A stretch of DNA of 64,000 nucleotides from Chitinophagaceae bacterium BSSC1 (GTDB lineage: Bacteria; Bacteroidota; Bacteroidia; Chitinophagales; Chitinophagaceae): positions 663,996-727,995 of the forward strand of contig NKJC01000002.1 of the NCBI GenBank assembly GCA_002256435.1, given 5' to 3'. The notes under the pieces were generated by a model, which saw only the letters and a program-made list of their open reading frames with translations, was not told where the DNA came from and did not search any database. Position numbers and translations under genes: made by a program. How positions within the stretch are numbered: the stretch's first letter is position 1; each line of letters opens with the position of its first letter. Shown one piece after another: positions 17,193 to 25,791 of this stretch.

Positions 17193-18200
17193 TTAAATAA
17201 ACTCTTTAAGGTGATCAGTAATTTGAATGGTTTCAATGATGAACCCGTCATGCCCAAACGCCGAATCTATTTCTACTAATTGCGCATTGGGTAAGTGTTG
17301 CGCCATAAAACGTTGCTCGTCTAAGGGGCAAAGAATATCACTATGAATACCAATGATTAAAATGGGTTGTGTAATAGATTCCAATACTTTGATTAAATCG
17401 CCCCCGCGGCCACGGCCCAAATGATGGGAGTCCATGGCCTTGGTCAATAACCAATAACTAAAAGCATTAAAGCGATTCACCAATTTATCACCCTGATAAT
17501 TCAAATAAGAAGATGCTTTAAAATTGTCAATTTTTTCTGGGTCAGGATCAGTTTGCTTTTCTTGAAAGGTTCCGTAATTTCTATAAGTGAGCATCCCAAT
17601 GGCTCGGGCAGCTTTTAACCCCTTGGCTCCCGCCGATGGGCTTCTGTCTAACCAAGTACCATCGGCCTCAATGGCCAAACGCTGTGCTGTATGAACTGCC
17701 ACCCCCCAGGCACTTTCTGAAGGCGATGTAGCAATTAAAAATACTTTCTCTATCAATGCCTTTTCCATCACGGCCCATTCCAATACCTGATAGCCACCCA
17801 TACTGCCACCCATCAGCAGTTGAATTTTTTCAATTCCCAAATGCTTGCGCAAAAGAATATGCGCTGCCACCATATCTCTAATGGTCACTGATGGAAAGCT
17901 GGAATAATAAGGTTCTCCAGTGGCCGGGTTGGTGCTCAAAGGACCAGTAGATCCATAGCAGGAACCCAATATATTGGCACCTACTATGCAATATTCTTCG
18001 GGATTAATGAGACTACCTGCTCCTACCAAACCCTTCCACCAATCAGCAGCATCGGCATTGGCCGTTAGGGCATGACATACCCAAACCACGTTGTCCTTGG
18101 CGGCATTCATAGTTCCGTGCACCTGGTAACCAATCTCTATTCCTTTTAATACAGATCCGTTCTCCAGCCTAAAGTCTTGCTTGTATTCAAATATTTGCAT
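17193..18200 (-). CDS. metX: Homoserine O-acyltransferase MetX
   Basis: MetX activates homoserine with an acyl-CoA (normally acetyl-CoA) for methionine synthesis. I chose the ATG at 18200 (335 residues, MQIFEYKQDF); the longer frame would overlap the divergent OsmC-like gene. The alpha/beta-hydrolase features are LMGGSMGGYQVLEW with nucleophile S133, D288 in HSDILCPLDEQ and H317 in FGHDGF, plus the family segment GSCYGSTGPLSTNP. It faces away from the osmC-metZ pair across 67 bases, and MetZ catalyses the next step of the same pathway. I see no SAM-riboswitch-like structure in that short gap. Confidence 0.95.
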   Translation of the reverse strand: MQIFEYKQDFRLENGSVLKGIEIGYQVHGTMNAAKDNVVWVCHALTANADAADWWKGLVGAGSLINPEEYCIVGANILGSCYGSTGPLSTNPATGEPYYSSFPSVTIRDMVAAHILLRKHLGIEKIQLLMGGSMGGYQVLEWAVMEKALIEKVFLIATSPSESAWGVAVHTAQRLAIEADGTWLDRSPSAGAKGLKAARAIGMLTYRNYGTFQEKQTDPDPEKIDNFKASSYLNYQGDKLVNRFNAFSYWLLTKAMDSHHLGRGRGGDLIKVLESITQPILIIGIHSDILCPLDEQRFMAQHLPNAQLVEIDSAFGHDGFIIETIQITDHLKEFI

Positions 18201-18245
18201 ATCAATTATTCCCGAATTCAATGCAAAATAAGGGCATGGATAAAT

Positions 18246-18253
18246 TACATTTG
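18246..18253 (+). promoter_or_regulatory. -7 box of the osmC-metZ promoter
   Basis: TACATTTG fits TAnnTTTG exactly and lies 14 bases before the ATG at 18268. No good -33 element is visible. Confidence 0.5.
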
Positions 18254-18267
18254 CATAAATCTTCAAA

Positions 18268-18687
18268 ATGACCCGAATTGAGCTGAATAGAACCATTGGT
18301 GATTATGGATTTGAGGCCAAGGATGCCAATAACCATACCCTTCAAATGGACGCTGCTGTGGAAATAGGTGGACAAAACGCCGGAATCAGACCCATGCAGA
18401 CCCTTTTAATGGGCTTAGGTGGTTGTAGTGGCGTAGATATTGTTTCTATTTTGAAGAAGCAAAGACAGGAACCAACTGCCGTGAAAATGATCATTGAAGC
18501 TGAAAGAGAGAGCGGTAAAGAACCTGCCCTTTGGAAAACCATTCAAATTCGTTTTCAATTTTCTGGCATTTCAGACCTTGAAAAAGCGGAGAAAGCTTGT
18601 GCCCTTTCTATTGACAAATACTGTTCTGTTGCAGCTACATTGCGTGCAGCAGGTGCCAGCATCAACTGGACCGCAGAACTCATTTAA
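18268..18687 (+). CDS. OsmC family protein
   Basis: The 139-residue protein has the OsmC/Ohr layout: a beta-rich N-terminus, GGCSGVDIVSILKK (first Cys near 52) and a second Cys in DKYCSVAATLRA near 115. In the family these two cysteines reduce organic hydroperoxides. The length and the GGCSGVD motif fit the YhfA-type OsmC subgroup. It lies 20 bases upstream of metZ and is probably cotranscribed with it, which suggests a link to sulfur or redox metabolism; this link is inference. Confidence 0.88.
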   Translation: MTRIELNRTIGDYGFEAKDANNHTLQMDAAVEIGGQNAGIRPMQTLLMGLGGCSGVDIVSILKKQRQEPTAVKMIIEAERESGKEPALWKTIQIRFQFSGISDLEKAEKACALSIDKYCSVAATLRAAGASINWTAELI

Positions 18688-18707
18688 TTCAAGTTTAAAT
18701 CAAGACC

Positions 18708-19871
18708 ATGTCTCATCAACAAACAAACGCTATTCGCATACAAACAGCACGTACCAATGAAATGGAGCATTCCACTCCTATGTTTCTAACCAGTAGCTTT
18801 TGTTTTGACAATGCAGAAGAAATGCGCGCGGCTTTTGCCGATGAGTCTGATGACAATATTTATAGCCGCTTCTCAAATCCTAGTGTACAAGAATTTACAG
18901 ATAAGATGGTGGCTCTGGAAGGCGCAGAAGCGGGTTATGCAACTGCATCTGGCATGAGCGCGGTATCTGGTAGTTTTATGGCCTTGCTCAAACAGGGTGA
19001 TCATTTACTGGCTTGTAATTCCATTTTTGGAAGTACCCATACCGTCATTGCCAAATACTTACCCAAGTTTGGGATTGAACAATCTTATGTATCTGCTAAT
19101 GCAACTGAAGCCGAATGGCGCGCTGCTATAAGACCCAATACCAAGATGATTTATTTGGAAACGCCAACCAATCCAGGTTTAGAAATTCTAGACATGAGCA
19201 TGATTGGACGCATTGCCAAAGAACATGGGATCATCTTTAATGTAGACAATTGTTTTGCTACTCCTGTTAACCAATTACCCATTCAACACGGGGCAGACTT
19301 AGTGGTGCATTCTGCTACCAAATGGTTAGATGGACAAGGAAGGGTTTTGGGAGGAGTAGTGGTGGGTAGAAAAGATTTGATCAAAGAAATTTATCTCTTC
19401 TGCCGCAGTACGGGACCAGCGCTTTCTCCCTTCAACGCTTGGGTCTTGAGCAAGAGTTTGGAAACCTTGGATGTGCGTATGGAACGTCATGCATCCAATG
19501 CCCTATACATTGCACAACAATTGGAGAATCATCCTGCCATCAATACGCTGAGATATCCTTATTTACCCAGCCATCCACACCATGCCATTGCACTCAAGCA
19601 AATGAAAAATGGTGGTGGCATTGTTTGCTTTGAATTAAAAGGCGGGATTGAAGCTGGTAGAAAATTCTTGGATGCCTTAAAAATGTTATCACTCACTGCC
19701 AATTTGGGCGATACACGCAGTATTGCTTCTCACCCTGCAAGCACTACACACGCTAAACTTAGTGAAGCTGAGCGTCAAGCTGTAAACATTACACCAGGAC
19801 TCATTCGCATTAGTGTAGGGCTTGAAAACAGGGAAGATATTCTAAATGATATTTTACAAGCATTGAATTAA
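18708..19871 (+). CDS. metZ: O-succinyl/O-acetylhomoserine sulfhydrylase MetZ
   Basis: This PLP enzyme of the Cys/Met-metabolism family (387 residues) makes homocysteine directly from acylated homoserine and sulfide. The PLP lysine is K205 in HSATKWLDGQGRVLGG; the DGQGR context is typical of MetZ rather than cystathionine gamma-synthase. Other landmarks are YSRFSNPSVQ (51-60), ATASGMSAV (79-86) and YLETPTNPG. With metX divergently placed next to it, the natural substrate here is probably O-acetylhomoserine, whatever the family name says. Confidence 0.9.
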   Translation: MSHQQTNAIRIQTARTNEMEHSTPMFLTSSFCFDNAEEMRAAFADESDDNIYSRFSNPSVQEFTDKMVALEGAEAGYATASGMSAVSGSFMALLKQGDHLLACNSIFGSTHTVIAKYLPKFGIEQSYVSANATEAEWRAAIRPNTKMIYLETPTNPGLEILDMSMIGRIAKEHGIIFNVDNCFATPVNQLPIQHGADLVVHSATKWLDGQGRVLGGVVVGRKDLIKEIYLFCRSTGPALSPFNAWVLSKSLETLDVRMERHASNALYIAQQLENHPAINTLRYPYLPSHPHHAIALKQMKNGGGIVCFELKGGIEAGRKFLDALKMLSLTANLGDTRSIASHPASTTHAKLSEAERQAVNITPGLIRISVGLENREDILNDILQALN

Positions 19872-19882
19872 TTGATCAATGC

Positions 19883-21046
19883 TCAAGGATAGGCTGCTTT
19901 TCTAACAGCTACGGCTATTTTGGAATCAGCTGTTCCATAATAAAGGAACCATTGATTTTTAAACTGTGCTAACCCTTCAAGAAAGCAAACATTGTTGACT
20001 TCACCTACTAGTTCATAAGACCTTTCTGGTTTCATAAAATAGTGGTTCAGTCTATGCAATACTTGCAAAGGATTGTTTTTGTCTAACAATACTTGACCTG
20101 CAGTATAAGTGCCATCGGCCAAACTAGTATCTCCAATATTTTTAAGATTTCTGCTATTGTAAATGAGCAAGATTCCTTTGTCTGTGAGCATGGCAGGTGG
20201 ACCAGGTTCTACCAAATCGGAATCAAACTTTTTGTCCCTAGTAGGAATAATGATTCTTAGTTGGGGCATGTTCAGTGCCTGCCCTTTTAAGGGAATGGGA
20301 GCAGATTCGTCTTCCTGCATTTCAAAAGGTTCCCAGTGTATTAAGTCTGTTGAAGTTGCCACCCAAATATTTTGATCACCCCAATACATCCAATACTTAC
20401 CATTGATTTTGGTGGCTATGATTTTTCCATCCACATAGCGCGATACAATGGATCCTGACTTGGACCATTGGTTCAAATATTTTCCACCATAAGCATTGGC
20501 AAAGACAGGACCATGTTTTGTCCATTTTTGCAAATCAGGAGAACTAGCCACCATAAGTCGGGCAGTCTTTCCATCATAAGAAGTATACGTCATGTAATAG
20601 ATACCTGTACTATCTTCTACAATCCTTGGATCTTCCACCCCGCCCTGCCATTCATAAGCCTGATAAGCATCGGGTTCAGGATAAAAAACCGGTCTAGGTG
20701 TTTTGGTAAAATGCAATCCATCTATGCTATACGCTAGTCCAATTCTGGAAGTTCCTCCGGGTTTGCCAATACTATCTTGCGCGCGGTAAAGCATGAATAC
20801 CGTATCTCTACGAACCACAATAGCTGGATTAAATACATTCTTGGATTCCCATGCCACAACTTTGCCAGTCATAGGATCTAGAAAGCTATTGGCACCTGGT
20901 TCTAACACAGGATTAAGACTATCGGTTTTTACAAAGTCTAACATGGCCCAATTGGAAGCGCTGTCAACTTCATTAAAGTTTTGATTGCCACTAGAGCAAC
21001 CAACTAAGACTAGCAAGATCAAGGGTAACCAACTGTATTTGTGCAT
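19883..21046 (-). CDS. GH130-like glycosidase/phosphorylase lipoprotein
   Basis: The ATG at 21046 gives 387 residues with a lipoprotein signal (MHKYSWLPLILLVLVGC, lipid Cys at 17). The rest is a five-bladed beta-propeller: NVFNPAIVVRRDTVFMLYRA, GGVEDPRIVED, VEPGPPAML and WFLYYGTADSKIAVAV, all blade motifs of family GH130. GH130 enzymes cleave beta-mannosides by phosphorolysis or hydrolysis. An exported lipoprotein form points to hydrolysis, since periplasmic phosphorolysis would waste sugar phosphate; this is inference. The start lies one base after the ThuA gene stop, so it is the third gene of a minus-strand operon with ThuA and the deacetylase. Confidence 0.85.
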   Translation of the reverse strand: MHKYSWLPLILLVLVGCSSGNQNFNEVDSASNWAMLDFVKTDSLNPVLEPGANSFLDPMTGKVVAWESKNVFNPAIVVRRDTVFMLYRAQDSIGKPGGTSRIGLAYSIDGLHFTKTPRPVFYPEPDAYQAYEWQGGVEDPRIVEDSTGIYYMTYTSYDGKTARLMVASSPDLQKWTKHGPVFANAYGGKYLNQWSKSGSIVSRYVDGKIIATKINGKYWMYWGDQNIWVATSTDLIHWEPFEMQEDESAPIPLKGQALNMPQLRIIIPTRDKKFDSDLVEPGPPAMLTDKGILLIYNSRNLKNIGDTSLADGTYTAGQVLLDKNNPLQVLHRLNHYFMKPERSYELVGEVNNVCFLEGLAQFKNQWFLYYGTADSKIAVAVRKAAYP

Positions 21047-21047
21047 T

Positions 21048-21776
21048 TTATTTCTTATTGATGGCATAAGCAATACCACCTGTTAAATGTTGCACAAACA
21101 AGGGGTCTACAAAACTCTCATCGGTATGTCCAAACTCTGTATAGAAAGACCTTCCTCCGTCAAAATTATGCCACCAAGCCATGGGATGAAAGTCTCCGTT
21201 TTGACCACCTGTGTATGACTTTTCATCAATAGTAATGAGAACGTTCAAATCAGATTGAATGCTTTTGAAATTATACCATTCGTCAAAACGCTTCCAATTA
21301 GCAGGCAAATGCATAGTACTAATATGGCTCTTGTCTAATACATTTAAAACGGCTTCCTGTTGTTTGGGATGGCTTTTAAAATAAGCGCCTACCAATTTAT
21401 TATACCAAGGCCATTCGTATTCTGTATCTGTTGCAGCGTGAATACCTACAAAGCCCCCACCTGCTTGAATATATTTTTCAAAAGCGGCCTGTTGCTCTTC
21501 ATTCAAAATATTACCAGTGGTGCTCATAAACACAACAGCCGCATATTGTTTCAAATTCTTCTCATTAAATACAGATGCATCTGTAGTAGTGTCCACTTTC
21601 AAATTATTGTCAACCCCAATCTTTTGTAAACAAGCTACTCCAGCTGGAATAGACGCGTGATGAAAACCCATGGTTTTACTAAATACCAAGATTTTCAAAG
21701 GCTTCTTTGCATTATCAAATGAGCTCACGCCAAAAGCAATGATCATTAATACTAAACCGGCAAATAGTTGTTTCAT
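21048..21776 (-). CDS. Exported ThuA-domain protein
   Basis: The 242-residue protein has a signal peptide (MKQLFAGLVLMIIAFGVSSF) and then a ThuA-like, class-I glutamine amidotransferase-fold domain: KILVFSKTMGFHHASI, GGGFVGIHAATDTEYEWPW, GAYFKSHP and NGDFHPMAWWHNFDGGRSFY near the C-terminus. ThuA is named for trehalose utilisation in Sinorhizobium, where it acts with the Gfo/Idh/MocA dehydrogenase ThuB; Bacteroidota paralogues are widespread in sugar clusters with unassigned reactions. It sits four bases after the deacetylase gene and one base before GH130. Confidence 0.88.
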   Translation of the reverse strand: MKQLFAGLVLMIIAFGVSSFDNAKKPLKILVFSKTMGFHHASIPAGVACLQKIGVDNNLKVDTTTDASVFNEKNLKQYAAVVFMSTTGNILNEEQQAAFEKYIQAGGGFVGIHAATDTEYEWPWYNKLVGAYFKSHPKQQEAVLNVLDKSHISTMHLPANWKRFDEWYNFKSIQSDLNVLITIDEKSYTGGQNGDFHPMAWWHNFDGGRSFYTEFGHTDESFVDPLFVQHLTGGIAYAINKK

Positions 21777-21780
21777 TTGT

Positions 21781-22803
21781 TTATTTTGAATGTGTAATTG
21801 ATTTTCGTTTTTCCATTAATTCCCTCCAAGTTACCAATTGAATGCCTTCATCGCTCAAAGCTTTTTTGAAAACAGGATCTATCATGGCTAATAAATCGCC
21901 CTTGCGTGTGGGTCCCGAGCCAGAAATAAAGGGGAATGTAGCGGTTGTTTCTGTACAATGCATGATCATCATGGTAATGCCTGGCTGTAATGTTTTTAAT
22001 GCTGCTACATATTTGGCTGTTTTGAATGCCTGCATTTTTTTATCCTCTCCTTGCAAATTTTTGGGAATTTCCCAATCATAACTTTCATTATGTAAATCAT
22101 CTAATACGGGTAGGCCTGCATTCCAAAGCATGGTTCCTAATCCACGCATTTGTTGCATCAGTTCATTGCTACCATTCATAGTAGCCCTAATTAATTGATT
22201 ATGTCCACCAGGCAGCATGACTGGAATTTGTTGTTCCATCCCCAATTTCACATAGCGCATCAGGTAATCGGGACTTGCAAAAAGGGTTCCCATATGAGAG
22301 TCTAAATGAGTAGGTTCAAAACCCATGGTTTTTGCCCTGGATAATTGTGCCCTCATTTCTTTGTCCACTTCGTCAGGGCTTGCATGTTTTACCACGTCTT
22401 CCACACTAGACCATAGCGCCCCTTCTTTATCCACCAATCCAGGTACAAATTCCTTCCCACTCAAAGGCCCCCATCTATGCCCCTTCCACTCAGAAGTGAG
22501 GGTTAAGTGCAAACCCGCATCAATCTTTGGATGTTGTCTTAAATAGTGAATAAAAGCAGGCACCCAAGAACAGGGCATCATTACAGAACAGGAATTAGCT
22601 ACCCCATCTTCCATAGCGCTAATAGCGCCTTCATTGCTATCAAAGGACATACCCACGTCATCAACGTGTAAGATCAAAAGTTTGGCATTTTTTGGATAAC
22701 CCAATTTTTGGGCATAGCTACTATCTGGCTTTTGCGCCATTAGGGAATAATGGCATAGCAATAACAAAAGAAAAATAATCCTCAATCTGGCAAGCATGTC
22801 CAT
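21781..22803 (-). CDS. YdjC/ChbG-family carbohydrate deacetylase, exported
   Basis: The 340-residue product has a signal peptide (LARLRIIFLLLLLCHYSLMA) followed by the YdjC fold: LLILHVDDVGMSFDSN with metal-binding HVDD at 46-49, DAGLHLTLTSEW, and PTHLDSHMG with the second metal His pair. Family members remove acetyl groups from chito-oligosaccharides and related amino sugars. An ATG at 22797 is an equally possible start. It is the first gene of the minus-strand unit reaching to 19883 and is divergent from the MFS transporter gene. Confidence 0.85.
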   Translation of the reverse strand: MDMLARLRIIFLLLLLCHYSLMAQKPDSSYAQKLGYPKNAKLLILHVDDVGMSFDSNEGAISAMEDGVANSCSVMMPCSWVPAFIHYLRQHPKIDAGLHLTLTSEWKGHRWGPLSGKEFVPGLVDKEGALWSSVEDVVKHASPDEVDKEMRAQLSRAKTMGFEPTHLDSHMGTLFASPDYLMRYVKLGMEQQIPVMLPGGHNQLIRATMNGSNELMQQMRGLGTMLWNAGLPVLDDLHNESYDWEIPKNLQGEDKKMQAFKTAKYVAALKTLQPGITMMIMHCTETTATFPFISGSGPTRKGDLLAMIDPVFKKALSDEGIQLVTWRELMEKRKSITHSK

Positions 22804-22906
22804 GTTTTAATTAAATTGTCCCACGCTGGAATGCAAAGATTGCTGCAATCCAAGCAATAAAACTTTGCTAAATCTAATAAAACTTCAGCAAAAAACTAAC
22901 CGCCTT

Positions 22907-24097
22907 ATGAAAGCTAGAACAGGAGTCTTACTTGCCAGCATGATGTTTCTGGAATATTTGATTTGGGGGGCCTGGTATGTAACCATGGGCACTTACATGA
23001 ATGAGTACTTACATGCTTCTGGTGTAGAGATTGGAGCCGCCTATAGTGCATTGGCTATTGCTACTATGATTTCTCCTTTTTTTGTGGGACTAGTAGCTGA
23101 CCGATATTTTGCCGCTCAGAAGATTATGGGCGTATTACACTTGGTGGGTGCCTTGCTCCTCTTTATGGCCACTAAAATGGACAATAGCAGCCATTTTTAT
23201 TGGGTGATTCTAGCATATGCCTTATTGTACATGCCAACCATCGCGCTAAGCAATAGCATTGCCTTTTCTCAAATGACTGACCCGGGCAAACAATTTCCTT
23301 GGATCAGGGTATTTGGAACCCTGGGTTGGATTGTAGCAGGCTTGTTGATTGGACAATTAGATATAGAAAAAACATCAGCCACATTTTATCTAGCAGCAGG
23401 CGTTTCCGCGTTTTTAGGTTTGTTGAGTTTTATATTACCCAATACGCCACCAAAAGCAAGCACGGAAGACGCTTCCAGCGCCATGGGTACTGAAGCTTTT
23501 GTTTTGTTCAAAGAAAGGCCCTATCTCATTTTCTTTATTGCGGCCATTTTGGTTTGCATTCCACTATCTTTTTATTATGGATTTGCCAATACTTTTTTAA
23601 ATGAAATTCATTTTGAAAATGCAGCCAGCAAAATGACCTTGGGTCAGGTTTCAGAAGCCGTTTTTATTTTGGCCATTCCCTTTTTGTTTAACAGAATTGG
23701 GGTCAAGAAAATGTTGCTCATGGGTATGACTGCTTGGATTCTGCGCTATTTATTTTTTGCCTACGGCGATGCAGGAACTGGATCATGGATGCTCTTTACA
23801 GGGATTGTGTTACATGGCATTTGTTACGATTTCTTTTTTGTAACAGGTTATATGTACACAGAGAAAAAAGCAGGAGCTAAAATTAAAAATGCAGCTCAGG
23901 GCTTATTTACATTTGCTACTTATGGTGTTGGGATGTTTATAGGAACCTGGTTCTCTGGTTATACTGTTGACAAATACAAATTGGCCGAAGGCCATAACTG
24001 GCAAAGCATTTGGTATGTACCTGCTTATATAGCATTGGCTGTTGTCATTTATTTTATCCTTTTCTTTAAAGAGAAAAAAACAGTTGCTTCCAGCTAA
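22907..24097 (+). CDS. MFS transporter, nucleoside/sugar:H+ symporter type
   Basis: The start at ATG 22907 gives 396 residues with about 12 transmembrane helices. The N-terminus (MFLEYLIWGAWYVTMGTYMN), FVGLVADRYFAAQKIMG between helices 2 and 3, and WIRVFGTLGWIVAG near 145 match the NupG/XapB nucleoside-permease-like MFS branch. In Bacteroidota this branch often sits beside sugar dehydrogenase genes and may carry sugars rather than nucleosides. The genes downstream (dehydrogenase, Dabb) favour a saccharide substrate. Confidence 0.87.
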   Translation: MKARTGVLLASMMFLEYLIWGAWYVTMGTYMNEYLHASGVEIGAAYSALAIATMISPFFVGLVADRYFAAQKIMGVLHLVGALLLFMATKMDNSSHFYWVILAYALLYMPTIALSNSIAFSQMTDPGKQFPWIRVFGTLGWIVAGLLIGQLDIEKTSATFYLAAGVSAFLGLLSFILPNTPPKASTEDASSAMGTEAFVLFKERPYLIFFIAAILVCIPLSFYYGFANTFLNEIHFENAASKMTLGQVSEAVFILAIPFLFNRIGVKKMLLMGMTAWILRYLFFAYGDAGTGSWMLFTGIVLHGICYDFFFVTGYMYTEKKAGAKIKNAAQGLFTFATYGVGMFIGTWFSGYTVDKYKLAEGHNWQSIWYVPAYIALAVVIYFILFFKEKKTVASS

Positions 24098-24109
24098 TCA
24101 AGTTTGTAT

Positions 24110-24190
24110 TTATTATTCATTTTCTTTTTTTGAATTTTAATTTTTTATTCACCATTTTTTTTGACTTTTGAATTTTGACTTTTGACTTTT
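24110..24190. repeat. T-rich intergenic repeat (TTTTGA(C/A)TTTTGA units)
   Basis: The stretch is about 80 percent T on the plus strand. It contains several tandem copies of a TTTTGACTTTTGA-like unit (clearest at 24158-24189), ending 13 bases before the dehydrogenase ATG. Such low-complexity repeats recur between genes in this group. The TTTG content could offer promoter-like -33 elements. No gene is seen. Confidence 0.6.
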
Positions 24191-24202
24191 AAATTATAAC
24201 TC

Positions 24203-25396
24203 ATGCAAAGAATTGCCATGCTCGGTTCTGGTTTTATCGGAAGATTTTATGCCGATGCCCTTCAAGGATACCGATCCAAAGACAAAGTAGTTAGTATTTA
24301 CTCACGTAGAGAAGAGTCTGCCAAAAAATTTGCAGATGATTACCAGTGCGCGCATTGGACTACTGAAATGGAAAAAGCCATTGCTCATCCAGACGTAGAC
24401 ATTGTGTGTATTGCCCTCCCCAATAACTTACACGAAGCGGCGGTGATGCTTTGTTGCAAACACAAAAAAGCGGTGATGACTACCAAGCCCTTGGGCCGCA
24501 ATGCAGCAGAAGCCAAACGCATGTTATTGGCCGTTGAAGAAGCGGGCATTTTCAATGGCTATTTAGAAGATCTAGTGTATACCCCAAAATTCATCAAAGC
24601 TTCTGCTAGTGTTAGAGAAGGCGCACTGGGTAGAATTCTTTGGGCCAAGTCTAGAGAAACCCATCCTGGCCCACATAGTGAATGGTTCTGGGATATTGAA
24701 CAAGCCGGTGGAGGTTGTATACTAGACTTAGGTTGTCATTGCGTTGAAATTACCAGAAGCTATATTGGCAAAGACATTAAACCAGTAGAAGTCATGTGCT
24801 GGGCCGATACCCAAGTAAAACCCATTGACGCAGAAGACCACGCCATAGGTTTAGTGAAATATGAAAATGGCGCCATTGGTCAGTTTGAAGTGAGTTGGAC
24901 TTTTAGAGGTGGTCTAGATTTAAGAGATGAAGTCATGGGGTCTGAAGGAACTATTTGGATCAATAGTTTCTTACGTACCGGATTTGATATGTTTACCACA
25001 GGCAAGGGAGGAGATTATATTGCTGAAAAAGCTGAAAGCAATACAGGCTGGTTATTCCCAGTGGGCGATGAACTAAATGAACTTGGGTATAACCATATGT
25101 TTATGGACATGTTTAATGCCAAAGAAAAAGGCGTAGATCCTAAGGAAACCTTTTACGATGGCTACGTGGTCAATGCCATTTTAGACGCTGCTTACAAGTC
25201 TGCAAAGACCAAGCTTTGGGAACCTGTTGACCTAGAGATTTGGCGAGGTCAAACTGGCCTGAGTAAAGAAAGTCATTTGGTAGAACACGATGCAGAACAC
25301 TGGCTCATCAAAGAAGAAATGACCCATTTTGGTGCCAAGAAACTCATTCTCAAAAACAAAGTCACCGGAAAAATCACCGATCAAATCATTGAATAA
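24203..25396 (+). CDS. Gfo/Idh/MocA-family sugar dehydrogenase
   Basis: The 397-residue protein begins with the NAD(P)-binding fold (RIAMLGSGFIGRFYADAL), then VDIVCIALPNNLHEAAV and MTTKPLGRNAAEAKRM, where the EKP lysine motif appears as TKP. Family landmarks continue with GGGCILDLGCHCVEITRSYIG, the usual GGG..D.G.H active-site segment. Such enzymes oxidise sugars or glycosides, often at C3. It is cotranscribed with the Dabb gene (11-base gap) and lies downstream of an MFS transporter, with ThuA, a TIM-barrel isomerase and GH3 nearby. A role in oxidising an imported glycoside is inferred. Confidence 0.88.
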   Translation: MQRIAMLGSGFIGRFYADALQGYRSKDKVVSIYSRREESAKKFADDYQCAHWTTEMEKAIAHPDVDIVCIALPNNLHEAAVMLCCKHKKAVMTTKPLGRNAAEAKRMLLAVEEAGIFNGYLEDLVYTPKFIKASASVREGALGRILWAKSRETHPGPHSEWFWDIEQAGGGCILDLGCHCVEITRSYIGKDIKPVEVMCWADTQVKPIDAEDHAIGLVKYENGAIGQFEVSWTFRGGLDLRDEVMGSEGTIWINSFLRTGFDMFTTGKGGDYIAEKAESNTGWLFPVGDELNELGYNHMFMDMFNAKEKGVDPKETFYDGYVVNAILDAAYKSAKTKLWEPVDLEIWRGQTGLSKESHLVEHDAEHWLIKEEMTHFGAKKLILKNKVTGKITDQIIE

Positions 25397-25407
25397 AAAA
25401 TTGAAGC

Positions 25408-25728
25408 ATGTTAACTCAAGACTTATTTGTACACCATGTTTATTTTTGGTTAGAACACCCTAATAGCGTGGAAGAAAAAGCAGCTTTATTAGAAGGTTTG
25501 AAAAAGCTCAGTAAAGTGACTACGATTAAACAGTTTCATATTGGAACTGCTGCCCCTACTAATCGGGATGTGATAGATACCAGTTATGCCCTTTCTTGGT
25601 TGGCTATTTTTGAAACAGCTGCAGACCAAGACGCCTATCAGGTAGACCCCATACATTTGGAATTTGTAGATACCTGCAAACATCTTTGGAAAAAAGTAGT
25701 GGTATATGACAGCTTAGGCGCATATTAA
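25408..25728 (+). CDS. Dabb (stress-responsive A/B barrel) domain protein
   Basis: The 106-residue protein matches the dimeric alpha/beta barrel (Dabb) pattern: LFVHHVYFWLEHPNSVEEKA at the start, LLEGLKKLSKV, and YALSWLAIFETAADQDAYQV followed by HLEFVDTCKHLWKKVVVYDS. Family members form ferredoxin-like dimers, some of which are enzymes of polyketide or sugar pathways. Its position directly after the dehydrogenase suggests action on the oxidised sugar product, but no catalytic residue can be assigned. Confidence 0.82.
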   Translation: MLTQDLFVHHVYFWLEHPNSVEEKAALLEGLKKLSKVTTIKQFHIGTAAPTNRDVIDTSYALSWLAIFETAADQDAYQVDPIHLEFVDTCKHLWKKVVVYDSLGAY

Positions 25729-25740
25729 AAAAACAAATAA

Positions 25741-25777
25741 AAAAGCCTTCCCGTTCAATGCATCGGGAAGGCTTTTT
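25741..25777. terminator. Bidirectional intrinsic terminator
   Basis: AAAAGCCTTCCCG (25741-25753) and CGGGAAGGCTTTT pair around a 10-base loop, with A-rich and T-rich flanks on both sides. It lies between the convergent Dabb gene and bglX and can terminate both. Confidence 0.92.
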
Positions 25778-25791
25778 CTTGTCTAACAGAA

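Noticed and set aside
18201-18267. SAM riboswitch between metX and the OsmC-like gene
   Set aside because: The gap is only 67 bases and shows no conserved SAM-riboswitch stems.
18201-18296. N-terminal extension of metX overlapping the OsmC-like start
   Set aside because: MetX proteins do not have this segment, and it would run through the divergent promoter. The ATG at 18200 fits the family length.
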